Positions 34,607 through 43,753 are shown, counted from the stretch's first letter. The stretch: DNA of 64,000 bases from an uncultured Lachnospiraceae bacterium (GCA_902779575.1 CACZBW010000008.1:1-64000), one strand, 5' to 3'. Notes: generated by a model not told the origin, from the letters alone. Program-made: numbers and translations.

Positions 34607-35524
34607 ATGCGCTGGCTGGATAAACCTTACCACAGTCTGGACTATGAAATGAAAAGGCAATTCGGCTGCAAGGTCTACCGTCTCGCACTGGACGGAGGCT
34701 GCAGCTGCCCGAACCGGGACGGGAAAATCGGATATGGCGGCTGCATCTTCTGCTCCGCGGGGGGAAGCGGTGATTTTGCCGCGGACAGGCGCCTGAGCGT
34801 GACGCAGCAGATCCTGGCGCAGGAAGAAAAGATCCGTGAAAAACGCCCTGTGGATTCCTTTATCGCCTATTTCCAGGCTTACACCGGCACATATGCCCCG
34901 GCAGAGCATCTGAGATCCATTTTCACGGAAGCAGTGAGCCGGCCGGAGGTAAAAGTTCTGTCCGTCGCTACCAGGCCGGACTGCCTGCCGCCCGACGTTC
35001 TGGACCTTCTGGCACGGCTGGCGGAGCAGAAGCCGGTCTGGGTGGAACTGGGGCTGCAGACGATCCATGAAGATACCGCCCGTTTTATCAGGCGCGGCTA
35101 TCCTCTTGAAGTATTTGAAAAAGCGGTTTCGGATCTCAGATCGATCGGGATCGATGTTATCGTCCACCTGATCCTGGGCCTTCCCGGTGAGGATGCGGGC
35201 CGCGTGCTTCAGTCTGTCCGCTATCTGAACGGCTGCGATATCCAGGGCGTGAAGCTGCAGCTGCTTCACATCCTCAGCGGCACGGACCTTGCGGAATACT
35301 GGCGCGCGCATCCCTTCCCTGTGATGACGCAGGAAGAGTACACGCTGCTGCTGATCGACTGTCTGGAGCATCTGCGCGGCGATATTGTCATCCACCGCCT
35401 CACCGGAGACGGTCCTTCGGATCTGCTGATCGCTCCGGACTGGAGCCGGAACAAAAGAAGCGTCCTGAACGGGATCCACTCGGCCATGAAGACCCGGGAG
35501 GCCTGGCAGGGACGGCTTGCATAA
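34607..35524 (+). CDS. TIGR01212-type radical SAM protein (YtqA-like)
   Basis: A 305-residue protein matching the YtqA/TIGR01212 group. The cluster cysteines are in GGCSCPNRDGKIGYGGCIFC, a wider spacing than the usual CxxxCxxC. Family blocks YFQAYTGTYAP, EVKVLSVATRPDCLP and WVELGLQTIHEDT follow. The reaction of this group is not established. It lies 13 bases before a DUF4364 gene and probably shares its transcript. Confidence 0.88.
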   Translation: MRWLDKPYHSLDYEMKRQFGCKVYRLALDGGCSCPNRDGKIGYGGCIFCSAGGSGDFAADRRLSVTQQILAQEEKIREKRPVDSFIAYFQAYTGTYAPAEHLRSIFTEAVSRPEVKVLSVATRPDCLPPDVLDLLARLAEQKPVWVELGLQTIHEDTARFIRRGYPLEVFEKAVSDLRSIGIDVIVHLILGLPGEDAGRVLQSVRYLNGCDIQGVKLQLLHILSGTDLAEYWRAHPFPVMTQEEYTLLLIDCLEHLRGDIVIHRLTGDGPSDLLIAPDWSRNKRSVLNGIHSAMKTREAWQGRLA

Positions 35525-35537
35525 AAGAGGAATACTA

Positions 35538-36110
35538 ATGTCAGATACGCTGCCCATTCTGTATAAACTGATGACACTCTATACCCTGAGCAGGGTGGAT
35601 TTTGCCCTGACAAACAAACAGATTTCCAATGTTTTTCTTGATCTGGGCTACACCCATTATTTTAATGTGCAGTATACGCTTGGAGACCTGGTGGAATCCG
35701 GCATGATCCGCGAGGACGTCTATCCGAACTGCATTTATTATTCCCTCACCGAAGAAGGGCTGGAGAGCCTGGAAGCGCTGAAAAATAATATTTCCTCCGG
35801 CATCAGGCAGGATATCGACGGCTACCTGAAGAAAAACCGGCTGGAATTCCGCGAAGCCGTTTCAAAGAAGGCAGACTATTACCGTACGGCCCAGGATGAC
35901 TTCGCGGTCCGCTGCCAGGTGCTCGAGCACATGAATCCGCTGATCGACCTCACCGTCACGGTGCCCAATGAACGCCAGGCGAAGATCATCTGCAGAAACT
36001 GGAAGGAGCACAGTCAGGAAATCTATTCCTATATTTATCAGTCCCTTACCCGGACCGGAGGGCATCCGTCTGCCGCCGGCGAAGGAGAAGAAGCCGGCGA
36101 AGCAGAATAG
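35538..36110 (+). CDS. DUF4364 protein
   Basis: A 190-residue protein with a winged-helix-like N-terminus (about 1-70: LPILYKLMTLYTLSRVDFALTNKQIS, then a LGDLVESGMI wing) and a helical C-terminal half. DUF4364 is common in Clostridia and likely binds DNA, though its role is unproven. ATG 35538 follows AGAGGAA; a start at 35517 overlaps the upstream gene. A strong terminator follows. Confidence 0.85.
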   Translation: MSDTLPILYKLMTLYTLSRVDFALTNKQISNVFLDLGYTHYFNVQYTLGDLVESGMIREDVYPNCIYYSLTEEGLESLEALKNNISSGIRQDIDGYLKKNRLEFREAVSKKADYYRTAQDDFAVRCQVLEHMNPLIDLTVTVPNERQAKIICRNWKEHSQEIYSYIYQSLTRTGGHPSAAGEGEEAGEAE

Positions 36111-36155
36111 ACAGATCCGGAGTAGCTCCGGAATCATTTCAGAAGAATGATCAGA

Positions 36156-36198
36156 GGGCGTGTGAAAGACGAATGCAGTTTTTCACACGCCCTTTTTT
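36156..36198 (+). terminator. Rho-independent terminator after DUF4364
   Basis: Perfect 12-bp stem GGGCGTGTGAAA / TTTCACACGCCC then TTTTTT. Confidence 0.9.
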
Positions 36199-36324
36199 CT
36201 GTCCTTTACATGAGAGGAGTCATCCGCCGGGAATAATTTCCGACTGCTTCGTGTCTCTGCTTTGTATGCCTCAGGTTAATGTCCATCAAACGCTTCAGGC
36301 CACATTATCTGCCCATACCCAGGC

Positions 36325-36356
36325 ACAAAAACGCCTGCCCGGACTTGCGCGCAGGC
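36325..36356 (-). terminator. Orphan minus-strand terminator
   Basis: GCCTGC..GCAGGC hairpin followed on the minus strand by GTTTTTGTG. No annotated minus gene lies upstream of it before the SPFH gene on the opposite strand. It could end a small antisense RNA that starts in the 36360-36520 region, or be a chance structure. This is in the 36111-36523 gap, otherwise AT-rich promoter DNA. Confidence 0.45.
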
Positions 36357-36407
36357 ACGTCCTGCATGCAGACTGTCTGTGCTGTAATGAATATTTTTCG
36401 AAAGATA

Positions 36408-36446
36408 TTGACAAAGCGGTTTCTAAGTGATATCAATATGATATCA
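36408..36446 (+). promoter_or_regulatory. SPFH operon promoter with tandem TGATATCA palindromes
   Basis: TTGACA (36408-36413), 17-bp spacer, TATCAA (36431-36436). Two perfect 8-bp palindromes TGATATCA at 36428-36435 and 36439-36446 overlap the -10, 11 bp apart, about one helical turn. A dimeric repressor binding side by side would block RNA polymerase. The ribbon-helix-helix protein of the same operon is one candidate; a GntR/YtrA-type regulator is another. Confidence 0.65.
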
Positions 36447-36523
36447 GATCGATGGGAACAGACACCGGTCCAGTCAAAGCACGCGGCGGGATAACAGAAA
36501 CACCGCCGGAAAGAGAGGACACT

Positions 36524-37546
36524 ATGTCAGAGAAAACTTTAAAGGGGAATAAAATCGGAATGCTGGTACTGATGCTGACGATTCTGCTTTATCTTGCAGG
36601 AATCGCGCTCTTTATCCTGTCTTTGGTACATGGAGGCCGCAGCGGCCCGCAGCCCGTCTTCTTCCTGGCCGGAATGCTGATCATGATATTCGGCTGGATT
36701 CCGCTGCCCGGGCTGAAGGTTCTGAAACCGCAGGAAGCTCTGGTACTTACCCTGTTCGGCAAGTATGTCGGGACGATCCGCGGGGACGGATTTTTCTGGG
36801 TGAATCCCTTCTGCACCTCCGTGAACCCCGCTGCCAAGACAAGGCTTGGACAGAGCGGAGACGTGGACGGCGGATCCCATCCGGCAAAGCTTGTGACGCT
36901 GACCGCCGGATCTCACCAGACTGAGATCGTAAGCAAAAAGATCTCGCTGAAGGCCATGACCCTTTCCAATGCCAGGCAGAAGGTCAATGATGTGCTCGGC
37001 AACCCGGTTGAGATTTCCGTGGCTGTCATCTGGAGAGTCCGGGATACCGCGAAAGCAGTTTTCAATGTGGACAATTACAAAGAATATCTTTCCCTGCAGT
37101 GCGATACCGCAGTCCGGGATATCGTAAAGATTTATCCCTATGATATGGCTCCCGGCATCGACACCACCGGGGACGGCATGGCCGACGACGGCTCTCTGCG
37201 CGGTTCCACCACCCTTGTGGCGGAGCGGATCCGTCAGATGATCCAGGACAAGGTTGCAGACGCCGGCCTTGAGATCATTGAAGCAAGAATCACTTATCTG
37301 GCCTATGCTCCGGAGATCGCGGCAGTCATGCTGCAGCGCCAGCAGGCATCCGCGGTAATCGACGCGAGAAAAATGATTGTGGACGGCGCCGTCGGCATGG
37401 TGGAGATGGCGCTGGACCGTCTGAAAGAAAACGGGACTGTGGAACTGGATGAAGAACGCAAGGCAGCCATGGTTTCCAACCTTCTGGTGGTTCTCTGCGG
37501 AAACCATGACGCACAGCCGGTTGTGAATTCAGGAAGCCTGTACTGA
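36524..37546 (+). CDS. SPFH/Band 7 domain protein
   Basis: A 340-residue membrane protein. Two N-terminal helices (about 10-33 and 43-62) are followed by the SPFH domain with the [19 protein letters not shown] start and the [19 protein letters not shown] core, then an alanine/glutamine-rich helix ([29 protein letters not shown]). Such proteins scaffold membrane microdomains or protease complexes. ATG 36524 is chosen with AGAGAGGA upstream. It forms a two-gene operon with a ribbon-helix-helix gene. Confidence 0.9.
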   Translation: MSEKTLKGNKIGMLVLMLTILLYLAGIALFILSLVHGGRSGPQPVFFLAGMLIMIFGWIPLPGLKVLKPQEALVLTLFGKYVGTIRGDGFFWVNPFCTSVNPAAKTRLGQSGDVDGGSHPAKLVTLTAGSHQTEIVSKKISLKAMTLSNARQKVNDVLGNPVEISVAVIWRVRDTAKAVFNVDNYKEYLSLQCDTAVRDIVKIYPYDMAPGIDTTGDGMADDGSLRGSTTLVAERIRQMIQDKVADAGLEIIEARITYLAYAPEIAAVMLQRQQASAVIDARKMIVDGAVGMVEMALDRLKENGTVELDEERKAAMVSNLLVVLCGNHDAQPVVNSGSLY

Positions 37547-37564
37547 CCGGAAGGAGGTGGACTT

Positions 37565-37759
37565 TTGCCTAAGAAACAGATTCCGCTGCGGCTGAGCGAT
37601 AAGCTTTATGACGCCATCGCCGCGTGGGCGGAGGATGATTTCCGCTCTGTCAATGGGCAGATCGAATATCTCCTGACAGAATGCGTCCGGCAGCGAAAGA
37701 AAAACGGCAGGTATGTCTCGGAACATCTGGATGAGCCTCCGGAACTGGATATCGAGTAA
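37565..37759 (+). CDS. Arc-type ribbon-helix-helix protein
   Basis: A 64-residue protein with TTG start set by an ideal AAGGAGGT 6 bases upstream. The start [19 protein letters not shown] is the Arc/MetJ-type strand and first helix, followed by [14 protein letters not shown], the second helix. The C-terminus is acidic. It lies 18 bases after the SPFH gene, a known pairing in Clostridia. It may bind the palindromes at the operon promoter, or act as a small partner of SPFH. Confidence 0.8.
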   Translation: MPKKQIPLRLSDKLYDAIAAWAEDDFRSVNGQIEYLLTECVRQRKKNGRYVSEHLDEPPELDIE

Positions 37760-37856
37760 AAGCCGCAGAAAAGCAGGTCAGTAATACTGACGGAATAAAA
37801 GAGAAACCGGCGAAAATGCCGGCCCGGAAAAAAGCCGGCAGAGCTGCCGGCTGCGC

Positions 37857-37894
37857 AAAAAAGAGCGCTGCAGTATCAGGTACCGCAGCGCTCT
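37857..37894 (-). terminator. Terminator of the SleB hydrolase gene
   Basis: Perfect 10-bp stem AGAGCGCTGC / GCAGCGCTCT, with TTTTTT on the minus strand. Two further GC hairpins (37806-37822 and 37833-37852) lie before it and may end the SPFH operon on the plus strand. Confidence 0.75.
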
Positions 37895-37916
37895 TCTGCT
37901 TCTGTCCGAATAACAG

Positions 37917-39428
37917 TTATGAGAAATAGTGGTCGCCCAGCTTCGTAGTTCCGCTGGAAGTGTTGAAATACAGGGCTCCCGGCACCGGCTGAACGCCGTT
38001 CATCGCATCCCGCGCGGCACTGTAGCAGGTATCGTTGATTCCCGCCTCGATCGTCTTCTGCAGAGTTCCCGAACTTGCGGGATAGAACTGACCGGGCTGA
38101 TTCAGCACTCCCGCCACAGTGTTGGGGAAACTGCTGCTCGCCACCCTGTTCATGACAACGGAGCCTACCGCAACCATGCCATCATAAGGCTGGTTGCCGG
38201 CTTCGCACCAGATCAGCGCCGCAATGAGATCGAGATCGCTGTAATTCGTGTAATCATTGGAAGGATCCGGGTCGGAAGACTTCTGCCCCTTAGAATCATA
38301 TTCCTCATCGGAATCATCCAGAGAGACCTCATAGCTTTCCCCGGAATCGTATGAACCGGTACTCTCCGTGTCTGCTCCGGAACTCACATCCGAAACCCAG
38401 GACTGCATGCGGTTTGCCGCCGCAAGATAAGCCTCATAGGCTGCAGAGGCGGCGTCGGCTTTTGCCTGGGCATCCTCTTCGTTCTCCGGGTGCATCGCCG
38501 CTTCCTGCATCTCGACATAATAGTCGTACAGGGCCTGAACGTCCGCGTCTTCGCTGACTTTAGCCGCTGCGTATCCCGAAACATCTGATGACGGAGCAGC
38601 TTCCTCATAAACTGCAGCCTGCTCCTCTTCGTAAGTCTCTTCCTGAGCGGTATCCGCGGAACTGTATTCCGCCACGCTGTAAGAAGAACCCGTCTCTTCT
38701 GCGGGCTGCTCTGTCCAGGCATCCGTATTCCCGGCAGAAACTCCGGCTTCCTCCGCCGCAGAGTAAACTGCTTCTGCTGCCTGTCCGGCATCCTCAGCAA
38801 TATAAATCTCTTCCGCCGCCTGCTCCGGGCTGCCTGCTTCCTCAACCGGAACCGCTGTCTCAAGCAGGAGGAGCTTCGTCACATCCTCGGAGGATACATA
38901 CTCCGTCCCTTCTTTTCCGGCACGGACTGCCAGCCAGTGGCCGCCATCCGCGAGCAGAGGCATGGTACTGCCCTCTGTCAGCGTACGGGTAACCGGCGCG
39001 TCAGCATCCGCATCCGCAAACACATTTACATCATCCCAGTTGGCCGACACACCTGCACTGCCGTACTGCTCAGCGTACGCCCTGGCATCCTCGCCATAAA
39101 CCAGAAAGCGGTTCTTAACGAATCCCTTCACGTTTCCGGACCGGATCTCTGTCCACTTCTCTCCCCGGAATATAACCTCCGCAGCAGCTCCGCGGTAAAG
39201 ATAACCTGCAGCTTTGCTGTCCCTGGAAGCTTCTGAACGGATTACCACTCCGGTGGAAACTGTCTCGTCATTCGTCATCGCTATGCTGCCCCAGTCCTCT
39301 TCGGACCAGCCGGCCGCGTCGATCCCGATCACAGGACCTGCTGCGGAAGCTGTCATGCAGCTGATCATTCCAAAAGAAGCTGCCGCCCAGACGATCACAG
39401 CGATCTTTCCCGACAGATTCAGATTCAT
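37917..39428 (-). CDS. Secreted SleB-type cell wall hydrolase
   Basis: A 503-residue secreted protein. A signal peptide (about 1-29, ending near ASAA) precedes two SH3-like regions (about 50-115 and 125-185). A long acidic, Glu/Ala/Tyr-rich linker with short YEEEQAAVYEEA repeats follows, then the SleB-like hydrolase domain (about 395-503: LIAALIWCEAGNQPYDGMVAVGSV and ALYFNTSSG). SleB-type enzymes are lytic transglycosylase-like, acting on peptidoglycan. The promoter has a WalR box, fitting vegetative wall turnover rather than spores. Confidence 0.88.
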   Translation of the reverse strand: MNLNLSGKIAVIVWAAASFGMISCMTASAAGPVIGIDAAGWSEEDWGSIAMTNDETVSTGVVIRSEASRDSKAAGYLYRGAAAEVIFRGEKWTEIRSGNVKGFVKNRFLVYGEDARAYAEQYGSAGVSANWDDVNVFADADADAPVTRTLTEGSTMPLLADGGHWLAVRAGKEGTEYVSSEDVTKLLLLETAVPVEEAGSPEQAAEEIYIAEDAGQAAEAVYSAAEEAGVSAGNTDAWTEQPAEETGSSYSVAEYSSADTAQEETYEEEQAAVYEEAAPSSDVSGYAAAKVSEDADVQALYDYYVEMQEAAMHPENEEDAQAKADAASAAYEAYLAAANRMQSWVSDVSSGADTESTGSYDSGESYEVSLDDSDEEYDSKGQKSSDPDPSNDYTNYSDLDLIAALIWCEAGNQPYDGMVAVGSVVMNRVASSSFPNTVAGVLNQPGQFYPASSGTLQKTIEAGINDTCYSAARDAMNGVQPVPGALYFNTSSGTTKLGDHYFS

Positions 39429-39490
39429 ACAATTCTTCCTCCCATATCCATCTCCCGGGGGAGACTGGTTGTTAACGGAATTCGAGAAAT

Positions 39491-39546
39491 ATTACAATTT
39501 TATTACATTGTGCATACATGATATTACAGATTGTGCAGACTGTCAA
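39491..39546 (-). promoter_or_regulatory. SleB gene promoter with WalR-type boxes
   Basis: On the minus strand TTGACA (39546-39541), 17-bp spacer, TATCAT (39523-39518). Downstream of the expected start is TGTAAT-AAAAT-TGTAAT (39507-39491), exactly the WalR (YycF) box pattern TGTWAH-N5-TGTWAH; a third TGTAAT overlaps the -10 (39528-39523). The plus strand therefore shows direct copies of TATTACA..TTGTGCA. Location over and after the start suggests repression or dual control. Confidence 0.7.
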
Positions 39547-40358
39547 GTTTTTTCCCTTCTTCTCTGCCTTCCCGCCTCATACATCAGGATTGCGGAGGCC
39601 ACTCCGGCGTTCAGGGACTCCACATTTCCGCACATGGGAATGCGGATCAGCCGGTCCGCTTCCGCCGCAGCAGCGTCAGAAAGGCCGCGGCTTTCATTTC
39701 CGATCAAGAATGCGCAGGCGCAGCTGCAGCTGACCTGATCATAATCCCTGTCCCCTTTCAGGTGCGCCGCGTAGATCACAATTCCCTCCGACCTGAGCCG
39801 GCGCATGGATGCGGTAAGGTCTTCCGTATAGAAGAAGGGCACCCGGAAAATACTGCCCATGGTGGAGCGCGTCACCTTTGGATTATATACGTCCGCGCTA
39901 CCCCTGCTTAACAGAATTCCGGTCACGCCCGCCCCCTCCGCCGTGCGGAGAATCGTACCCAGATTACCGGGATCCTGCAGATTTTCAAGGATCATAAGGA
40001 GGGGTTTTCCATCCGCCGCGGCCTGTCCGGCAGTTCTTCCCAGCAGGTCCTCCGGCCGGTAATGAAGCTGTCCTGCAAGTGCGAGGATTCCCTGAGGCGT
40101 CCGGGTATCCGAAATTGCCTGAAATACTTCATCCGAGACGACACAGATCTCCGCCCCGCATCTGTCCAGGGCCTGCTTCCCCTGGGCGCTGCGCGCGAAA
40201 GACTCAGATGCATACACTTCTTTCAGGAGGGCGTCCGGTATCTCCCGGAACATCTTGATCCCCTCCACCAGAAATACGTCCTCAGCGTCTCTTTCTTTCG
40301 CTTTTTTCCGAAGCTGGACCAGTTTTCTGATCCTTGAATTCCCTGTACTCGTTATCAT
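39543..40358 (-). CDS. TrmH/SpoU-family RNA 2'-O-methyltransferase
   Basis: A 271-residue SPOUT methyltransferase. Short N-terminal substrate domain (LVEGIKMFREIP), then the knotted fold with NLQDPGNLGTILRTAEGAG and the C-terminal FLIGNESRGLSD and IPMCGNVESLNAGVASAIL motifs for S-adenosylmethionine. Likely methylates rRNA or tRNA ribose. Ends about 115 bases before the SleB gene start, on the same strand; its last codons overlap the SleB -35 region. Confidence 0.93.
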   Translation of the reverse strand: MITSTGNSRIRKLVQLRKKAKERDAEDVFLVEGIKMFREIPDALLKEVYASESFARSAQGKQALDRCGAEICVVSDEVFQAISDTRTPQGILALAGQLHYRPEDLLGRTAGQAAADGKPLLMILENLQDPGNLGTILRTAEGAGVTGILLSRGSADVYNPKVTRSTMGSIFRVPFFYTEDLTASMRRLRSEGIVIYAAHLKGDRDYDQVSCSCACAFLIGNESRGLSDAAAAEADRLIRIPMCGNVESLNAGVASAILMYEAGRQRRREKT

Positions 40359-40460
40359 ATGATTCTCTCACCGGAAGTCCGTTAAGGAGGATGCAGAAGC
40401 AGATTGCGGACTGTTCCGCCCGCGCTGCCGTTCAGAAGGTTCCGGAAACAGATGGGGGAC

Positions 40461-40487
40461 AAAGAACGGCTGCCTTCCGGACAGCCG
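40461..40487 (-). terminator. Weak terminator after pfkA
   Basis: Stem CGGCTG / CAGCCG with a short TTCTTTG tail on the minus strand, just after the phosphofructokinase stop. Confidence 0.4.
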
Positions 40488-40511
40488 CTCCATTTCCTTT
40501 CAACTGTATTC

Positions 40512-41486
40512 TCAGATGCTCAGCGCCTTATTCACACGGACCATGTAGTCCGACAGGCCCTTCTGCATATCCAGGGCCTCGGAGATATCGAAATCGACCC
40601 ATCCGCCGTTCCGGTAACCAACCACCCTGTTGGTCTTTCCTTCCGCCAGAAGATCCACTGCGTACGCCCCGAGCATGGAACCGTAAACGCGGTCCCTGCA
40701 GGTCGGACTGCCGCCGCGCTGCATGTGTCCCAGAATCGTCGCGCGCGTCTCAACGCCCGTCGCAGCCTCGATTCGCCTCGCCATGGAGGCGGAATGCCCG
40801 ATTCCTTCCGCGTTTACAATAATATGATGTTTCTTGCCCCTCTTGCGGAGCTCAATAATGTTGTTGATCAGAGCCTGCTCGTCATAATCATAAAGCTCCG
40901 GCAGGAGAACATCTTCCGCGCCGTTGGCAATGCCGCACCACAGGGCCAGATATCCTGCCCGGCGCCCCATGACTTCAATGATCGAACAGCGCTCATGCGA
41001 GGTTGAGGTGTCGCGGACCTTGTCGATCGCTTCCATGGCCGTGTTCACGGCGGTATCAAAGCCGATCGTATACTCCGTGCAGGCAATATCCAGGTCGATG
41101 GTTCCCGGAACCCCGATCGTATTGATCCCCAGAGCCGCCAGTTTGCCGGCACCGGCAAAGGAACCGTCGCCGCCGATTACCACAAGTCCTTCGATCCCGT
41201 GCTTCCTGCAGACCTCCGCACCGCGCTTCTGCCCTTCCTCAGTCCGGAACTCGGAGCTCCGGGCCGTATAGAGAATGGTTCCGCCTCTTGAGATTGTGTC
41301 GGATACGCTTCTGGCATTCAGATCAGCAATCTCTTCATTGAGCAGCCCCTTGTATCCCTGGTAAATACCCTTTACATTCATGCCCTGGCTGATCGCTGCG
41401 CGCACAACCGCGCGGATCGCGGCATTCATACCCGGCGCATCTCCACCGCTCGTCAGAACACCGATTGTCTTAATCTTTGGTGCCAT
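40512..41486 (-). CDS. pfkA: 6-phosphofructokinase
   Basis: A 324-residue PFK, the key step of glycolysis. LTSGGDAPGMNAAIR and VIGGDGSFAGA are present; GGDGS (not GGDD) predicts ATP rather than pyrophosphate as donor. The catalytic segment reads PGTIDLDIACTEYTIGFDTA, with Leu where many enzymes have Asn (TIDND); both aspartates are kept. Effector-site Arg residues in SHERCSIIEVMGR are intact. GGAGG precedes the ATG. Confidence 0.95.
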   Translation of the reverse strand: MAPKIKTIGVLTSGGDAPGMNAAIRAVVRAAISQGMNVKGIYQGYKGLLNEEIADLNARSVSDTISRGGTILYTARSSEFRTEEGQKRGAEVCRKHGIEGLVVIGGDGSFAGAGKLAALGINTIGVPGTIDLDIACTEYTIGFDTAVNTAMEAIDKVRDTSTSHERCSIIEVMGRRAGYLALWCGIANGAEDVLLPELYDYDEQALINNIIELRKRGKKHHIIVNAEGIGHSASMARRIEAATGVETRATILGHMQRGGSPTCRDRVYGSMLGAYAVDLLAEGKTNRVVGYRNGGWVDFDISEALDMQKGLSDYMVRVNKALSI

Positions 41487-41602
41487 AAGAAAACCTCCGT
41501 GACTGTAGCTGGAAAACCGATTTCATGCCTTACATTGTAAATCATTTGAATTCCAAAGTAAAGACGGCCTGTTCTCACTAACTGCGGTAGTTATGGTTCC
41601 TG

Positions 41603-41693
41603 TTCACCACCCCGCCTGCAGAGAGCGGTCTGATCCTGGCATCGTTCGCATCGGAAAGCCGAGTTCACGGCCCCGCCTGCAGAGAGCGGTCAG
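41603..41693. repeat. Two-copy 61-bp spaced repeat
   Basis: TTCAC followed within three bases by CCCCGCCTGCAGAGAGCGGTC occurs at 41603 and 41664, 61 bp apart, between pfkA and the citrate synthase gene. The second copy runs to the citrate synthase stop. The segment between the copies is not repeated again. Confidence 0.7.
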
Positions 41694-43057
41694 TTTCTGT
41701 CCTCAAGCTTGCGGTAGGATCTGTGATGACCTACATATTTGTAAGCAGGCCGGATCAGCTTGCTGTCGTTGATCAGTTCCTCCATGCGGTGCGCGCACCA
41801 GCCGGAAATGCGGGAGATCGCGAAGATCGGCGTGAAGAGCTGAACCGGAATCCCGAGCATATTGTAGATAAACCCGGAATAGAAGTCCACGTTGCAGCAG
41901 ATCGGCTTGGCGAGTTTTCTTCTCTCTGTCAGAAGCCTTGCCGAAATCTTCTCCACTGACTCATAGAGGGCAAATTCTTCCTCGAGGCCCTTTGCCTCCG
42001 AAAGCCTTCTGGCCGCATCCTTCAGAATGACGGCTCTGGGATCGGACAGGGTATAGATCGCATGCCCCATCCCGTAGATAAGGCCGGAACGGTCGAACGC
42101 TTCTTTCCGCATGATCTTTTCCAGATACGCCTGGATTGCGTCTTCATTGGACCAGTTGTTGACATGCGCCTTGATATCCGTGAACATATTCTCCACTTTC
42201 AGGTTGGCGCCGCCGTGCTTCGGTCCCTTCAGGGAGGCCAGTGACGCCGCGACCGCGGAATACGTATCGGTTCCTGTCGATGAGACGACATGGGTCGTAA
42301 ACGTGGAGTTATTACCGCCGCCGTGCTCTGCATGGATCACCAGGCATTCATCCAGAACCCTTGCCTCCAGATCCGTGTATGCGCCGTCATCTCTGAGCAT
42401 CCTGAGAATGTTCTCCGCCGTGGAGAGATCTTCGCTCGGATAGCGGATAATCAGCGACCGGTCATTGTGATAATGCTGATAGGCGTGATAATTATACACG
42501 GAAATCAGGGGCATGACCCCGATCAGGAGCAGCGCCTGGCGCAGAATATTCGGGATCGATGTATCGTCCGGAGCTTTGTCATAGGAATAAAGAGTCAGGA
42601 CAGACCGCTGCATGCCGTTCATGATGTTGGCGCTGGGGGCCTTCATGATTACGTCGCGGACAAACTTCGGCGGCAGTTCCCTGTACTGGGAAAGAAGGGT
42701 AATAAATTCTCTCAGTTCTTTTTTATCCGGAAGGTCGCCGAACAGGAGCAGGTAAGTGATCTCTTCAAAATTGAAGCGGCGGTTATGGAAGCCGCCGATC
42801 AGATCACTGATCTTATATCCCTGAAAATAGAGCTCGCCTTCGATGGGAATGGATACGCCGTCCACATCCTTATGTCCGTTGACGTCCGAGATCTCCGTAA
42901 GCCCGGTCAGGACGCCCCGTCCGTTTGACTCACGCAGCCCCCGCTTCACGCCATACTGTTCATATAGAGACAGATCCATCTTCTGAGAATTAAGGGTCCG
43001 GTCCAGAAGCGTAAGCAGCTTCTCATCACGTGCTTCTCTGTCAATATCGTTCAGCAT
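41690..43057 (-). CDS. Citrate synthase
   Basis: A 455-residue citrate synthase condensing oxaloacetate and acetyl-CoA. Catalytic His blocks are intact: LVIHAEHGGGNNSTFT, GPKHGGAN and GMGHAIYT. It has the long N-terminal extension usual in Clostridia (about 60 residues before RGVLTGLTEIS). GGAGG precedes the ATG. It likely feeds glutamate synthesis. No aconitase or isocitrate dehydrogenase gene is beside it. Confidence 0.95.
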   Translation of the reverse strand: MLNDIDREARDEKLLTLLDRTLNSQKMDLSLYEQYGVKRGLRESNGRGVLTGLTEISDVNGHKDVDGVSIPIEGELYFQGYKISDLIGGFHNRRFNFEEITYLLLFGDLPDKKELREFITLLSQYRELPPKFVRDVIMKAPSANIMNGMQRSVLTLYSYDKAPDDTSIPNILRQALLLIGVMPLISVYNYHAYQHYHNDRSLIIRYPSEDLSTAENILRMLRDDGAYTDLEARVLDECLVIHAEHGGGNNSTFTTHVVSSTGTDTYSAVAASLASLKGPKHGGANLKVENMFTDIKAHVNNWSNEDAIQAYLEKIMRKEAFDRSGLIYGMGHAIYTLSDPRAVILKDAARRLSEAKGLEEEFALYESVEKISARLLTERRKLAKPICCNVDFYSGFIYNMLGIPVQLFTPIFAISRISGWCAHRMEELINDSKLIRPAYKYVGHHRSYRKLEDRN

Positions 43058-43270
43058 TCAGCAGCCTCCCAATTCCATACTGATTTTGTTGCTTTTTACA
43101 GTTTTTCGCATTTTCCAGTAACATTAGCGCATTATTTTCTGTCTGTCAACCAGTGTACCCTGTGAATATCGCGCAGAAGAAGGGATCCGGCAGCATCTTG
43201 CCGCCGGATCCCCCTCCTTAACCGTTCGGGATCCCGATCCGGGTTTTTACGGATCTGCAGCCGGTTCCCG

Positions 43271-43753
43271 TCATTCCAGAAGGTCTGCATACTCAGCCTC
43301 TGAAACACGGAGCAGATCTTCCGGCCTCAGTTCAATCTGGGCGCCAAGCTTGCCGCCACTTACAATCATGGTATCCAGCGCACCGGCATCCTCACTGATC
43401 CTGGTCACATACTGCTTCTTCATGCCGATCGGCGTACAGCCGCCGCGGATATAACCGGTCACCGCATTTATATCCTTTACATGGATCATCTCCACCGACT
43501 TTTCGCCGACGCTTCTCGCAGCTTTTTTCAGATCCAGTTCCCCGTCTATCGGTATCACAAATACAAAATAATCCCCGCTCTTTCCCCTGGTCACAAGCGT
43601 TTTGTACATCCGCTCGTGGGGCTGGTGGAGCTGGTCGGCGATCTGCTGCGCATCCACGAACTCATCACACTCGTAAGTGATTACCCGGTAATCTGTCCCG
43701 GTACGGTCCAGAATACGCATCGCATTCGTCTTGACTTCTTTCTTTCTGGCCAT
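43271..43753 (-). CDS. Cys-tRNA(Pro) deacylase (YbaK/EbsC type)
   Basis: A 160-residue YbaK-domain protein that hydrolyses mischarged Cys-tRNA(Pro). KTLVTRGKSGDYFVFVIPIDGELDLKK and VTGYIRGGCTPIGMKK are the family segments including the catalytic Lys and the GGxxPxG loop. It is followed by no close gene; the ArsR gene lies 52 bases upstream on the same strand. Confidence 0.92.
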   Translation of the reverse strand: MARKKEVKTNAMRILDRTGTDYRVITYECDEFVDAQQIADQLHQPHERMYKTLVTRGKSGDYFVFVIPIDGELDLKKAARSVGEKSVEMIHVKDINAVTGYIRGGCTPIGMKKQYVTRISEDAGALDTMIVSGGKLGAQIELRPEDLLRVSEAEYADLLE

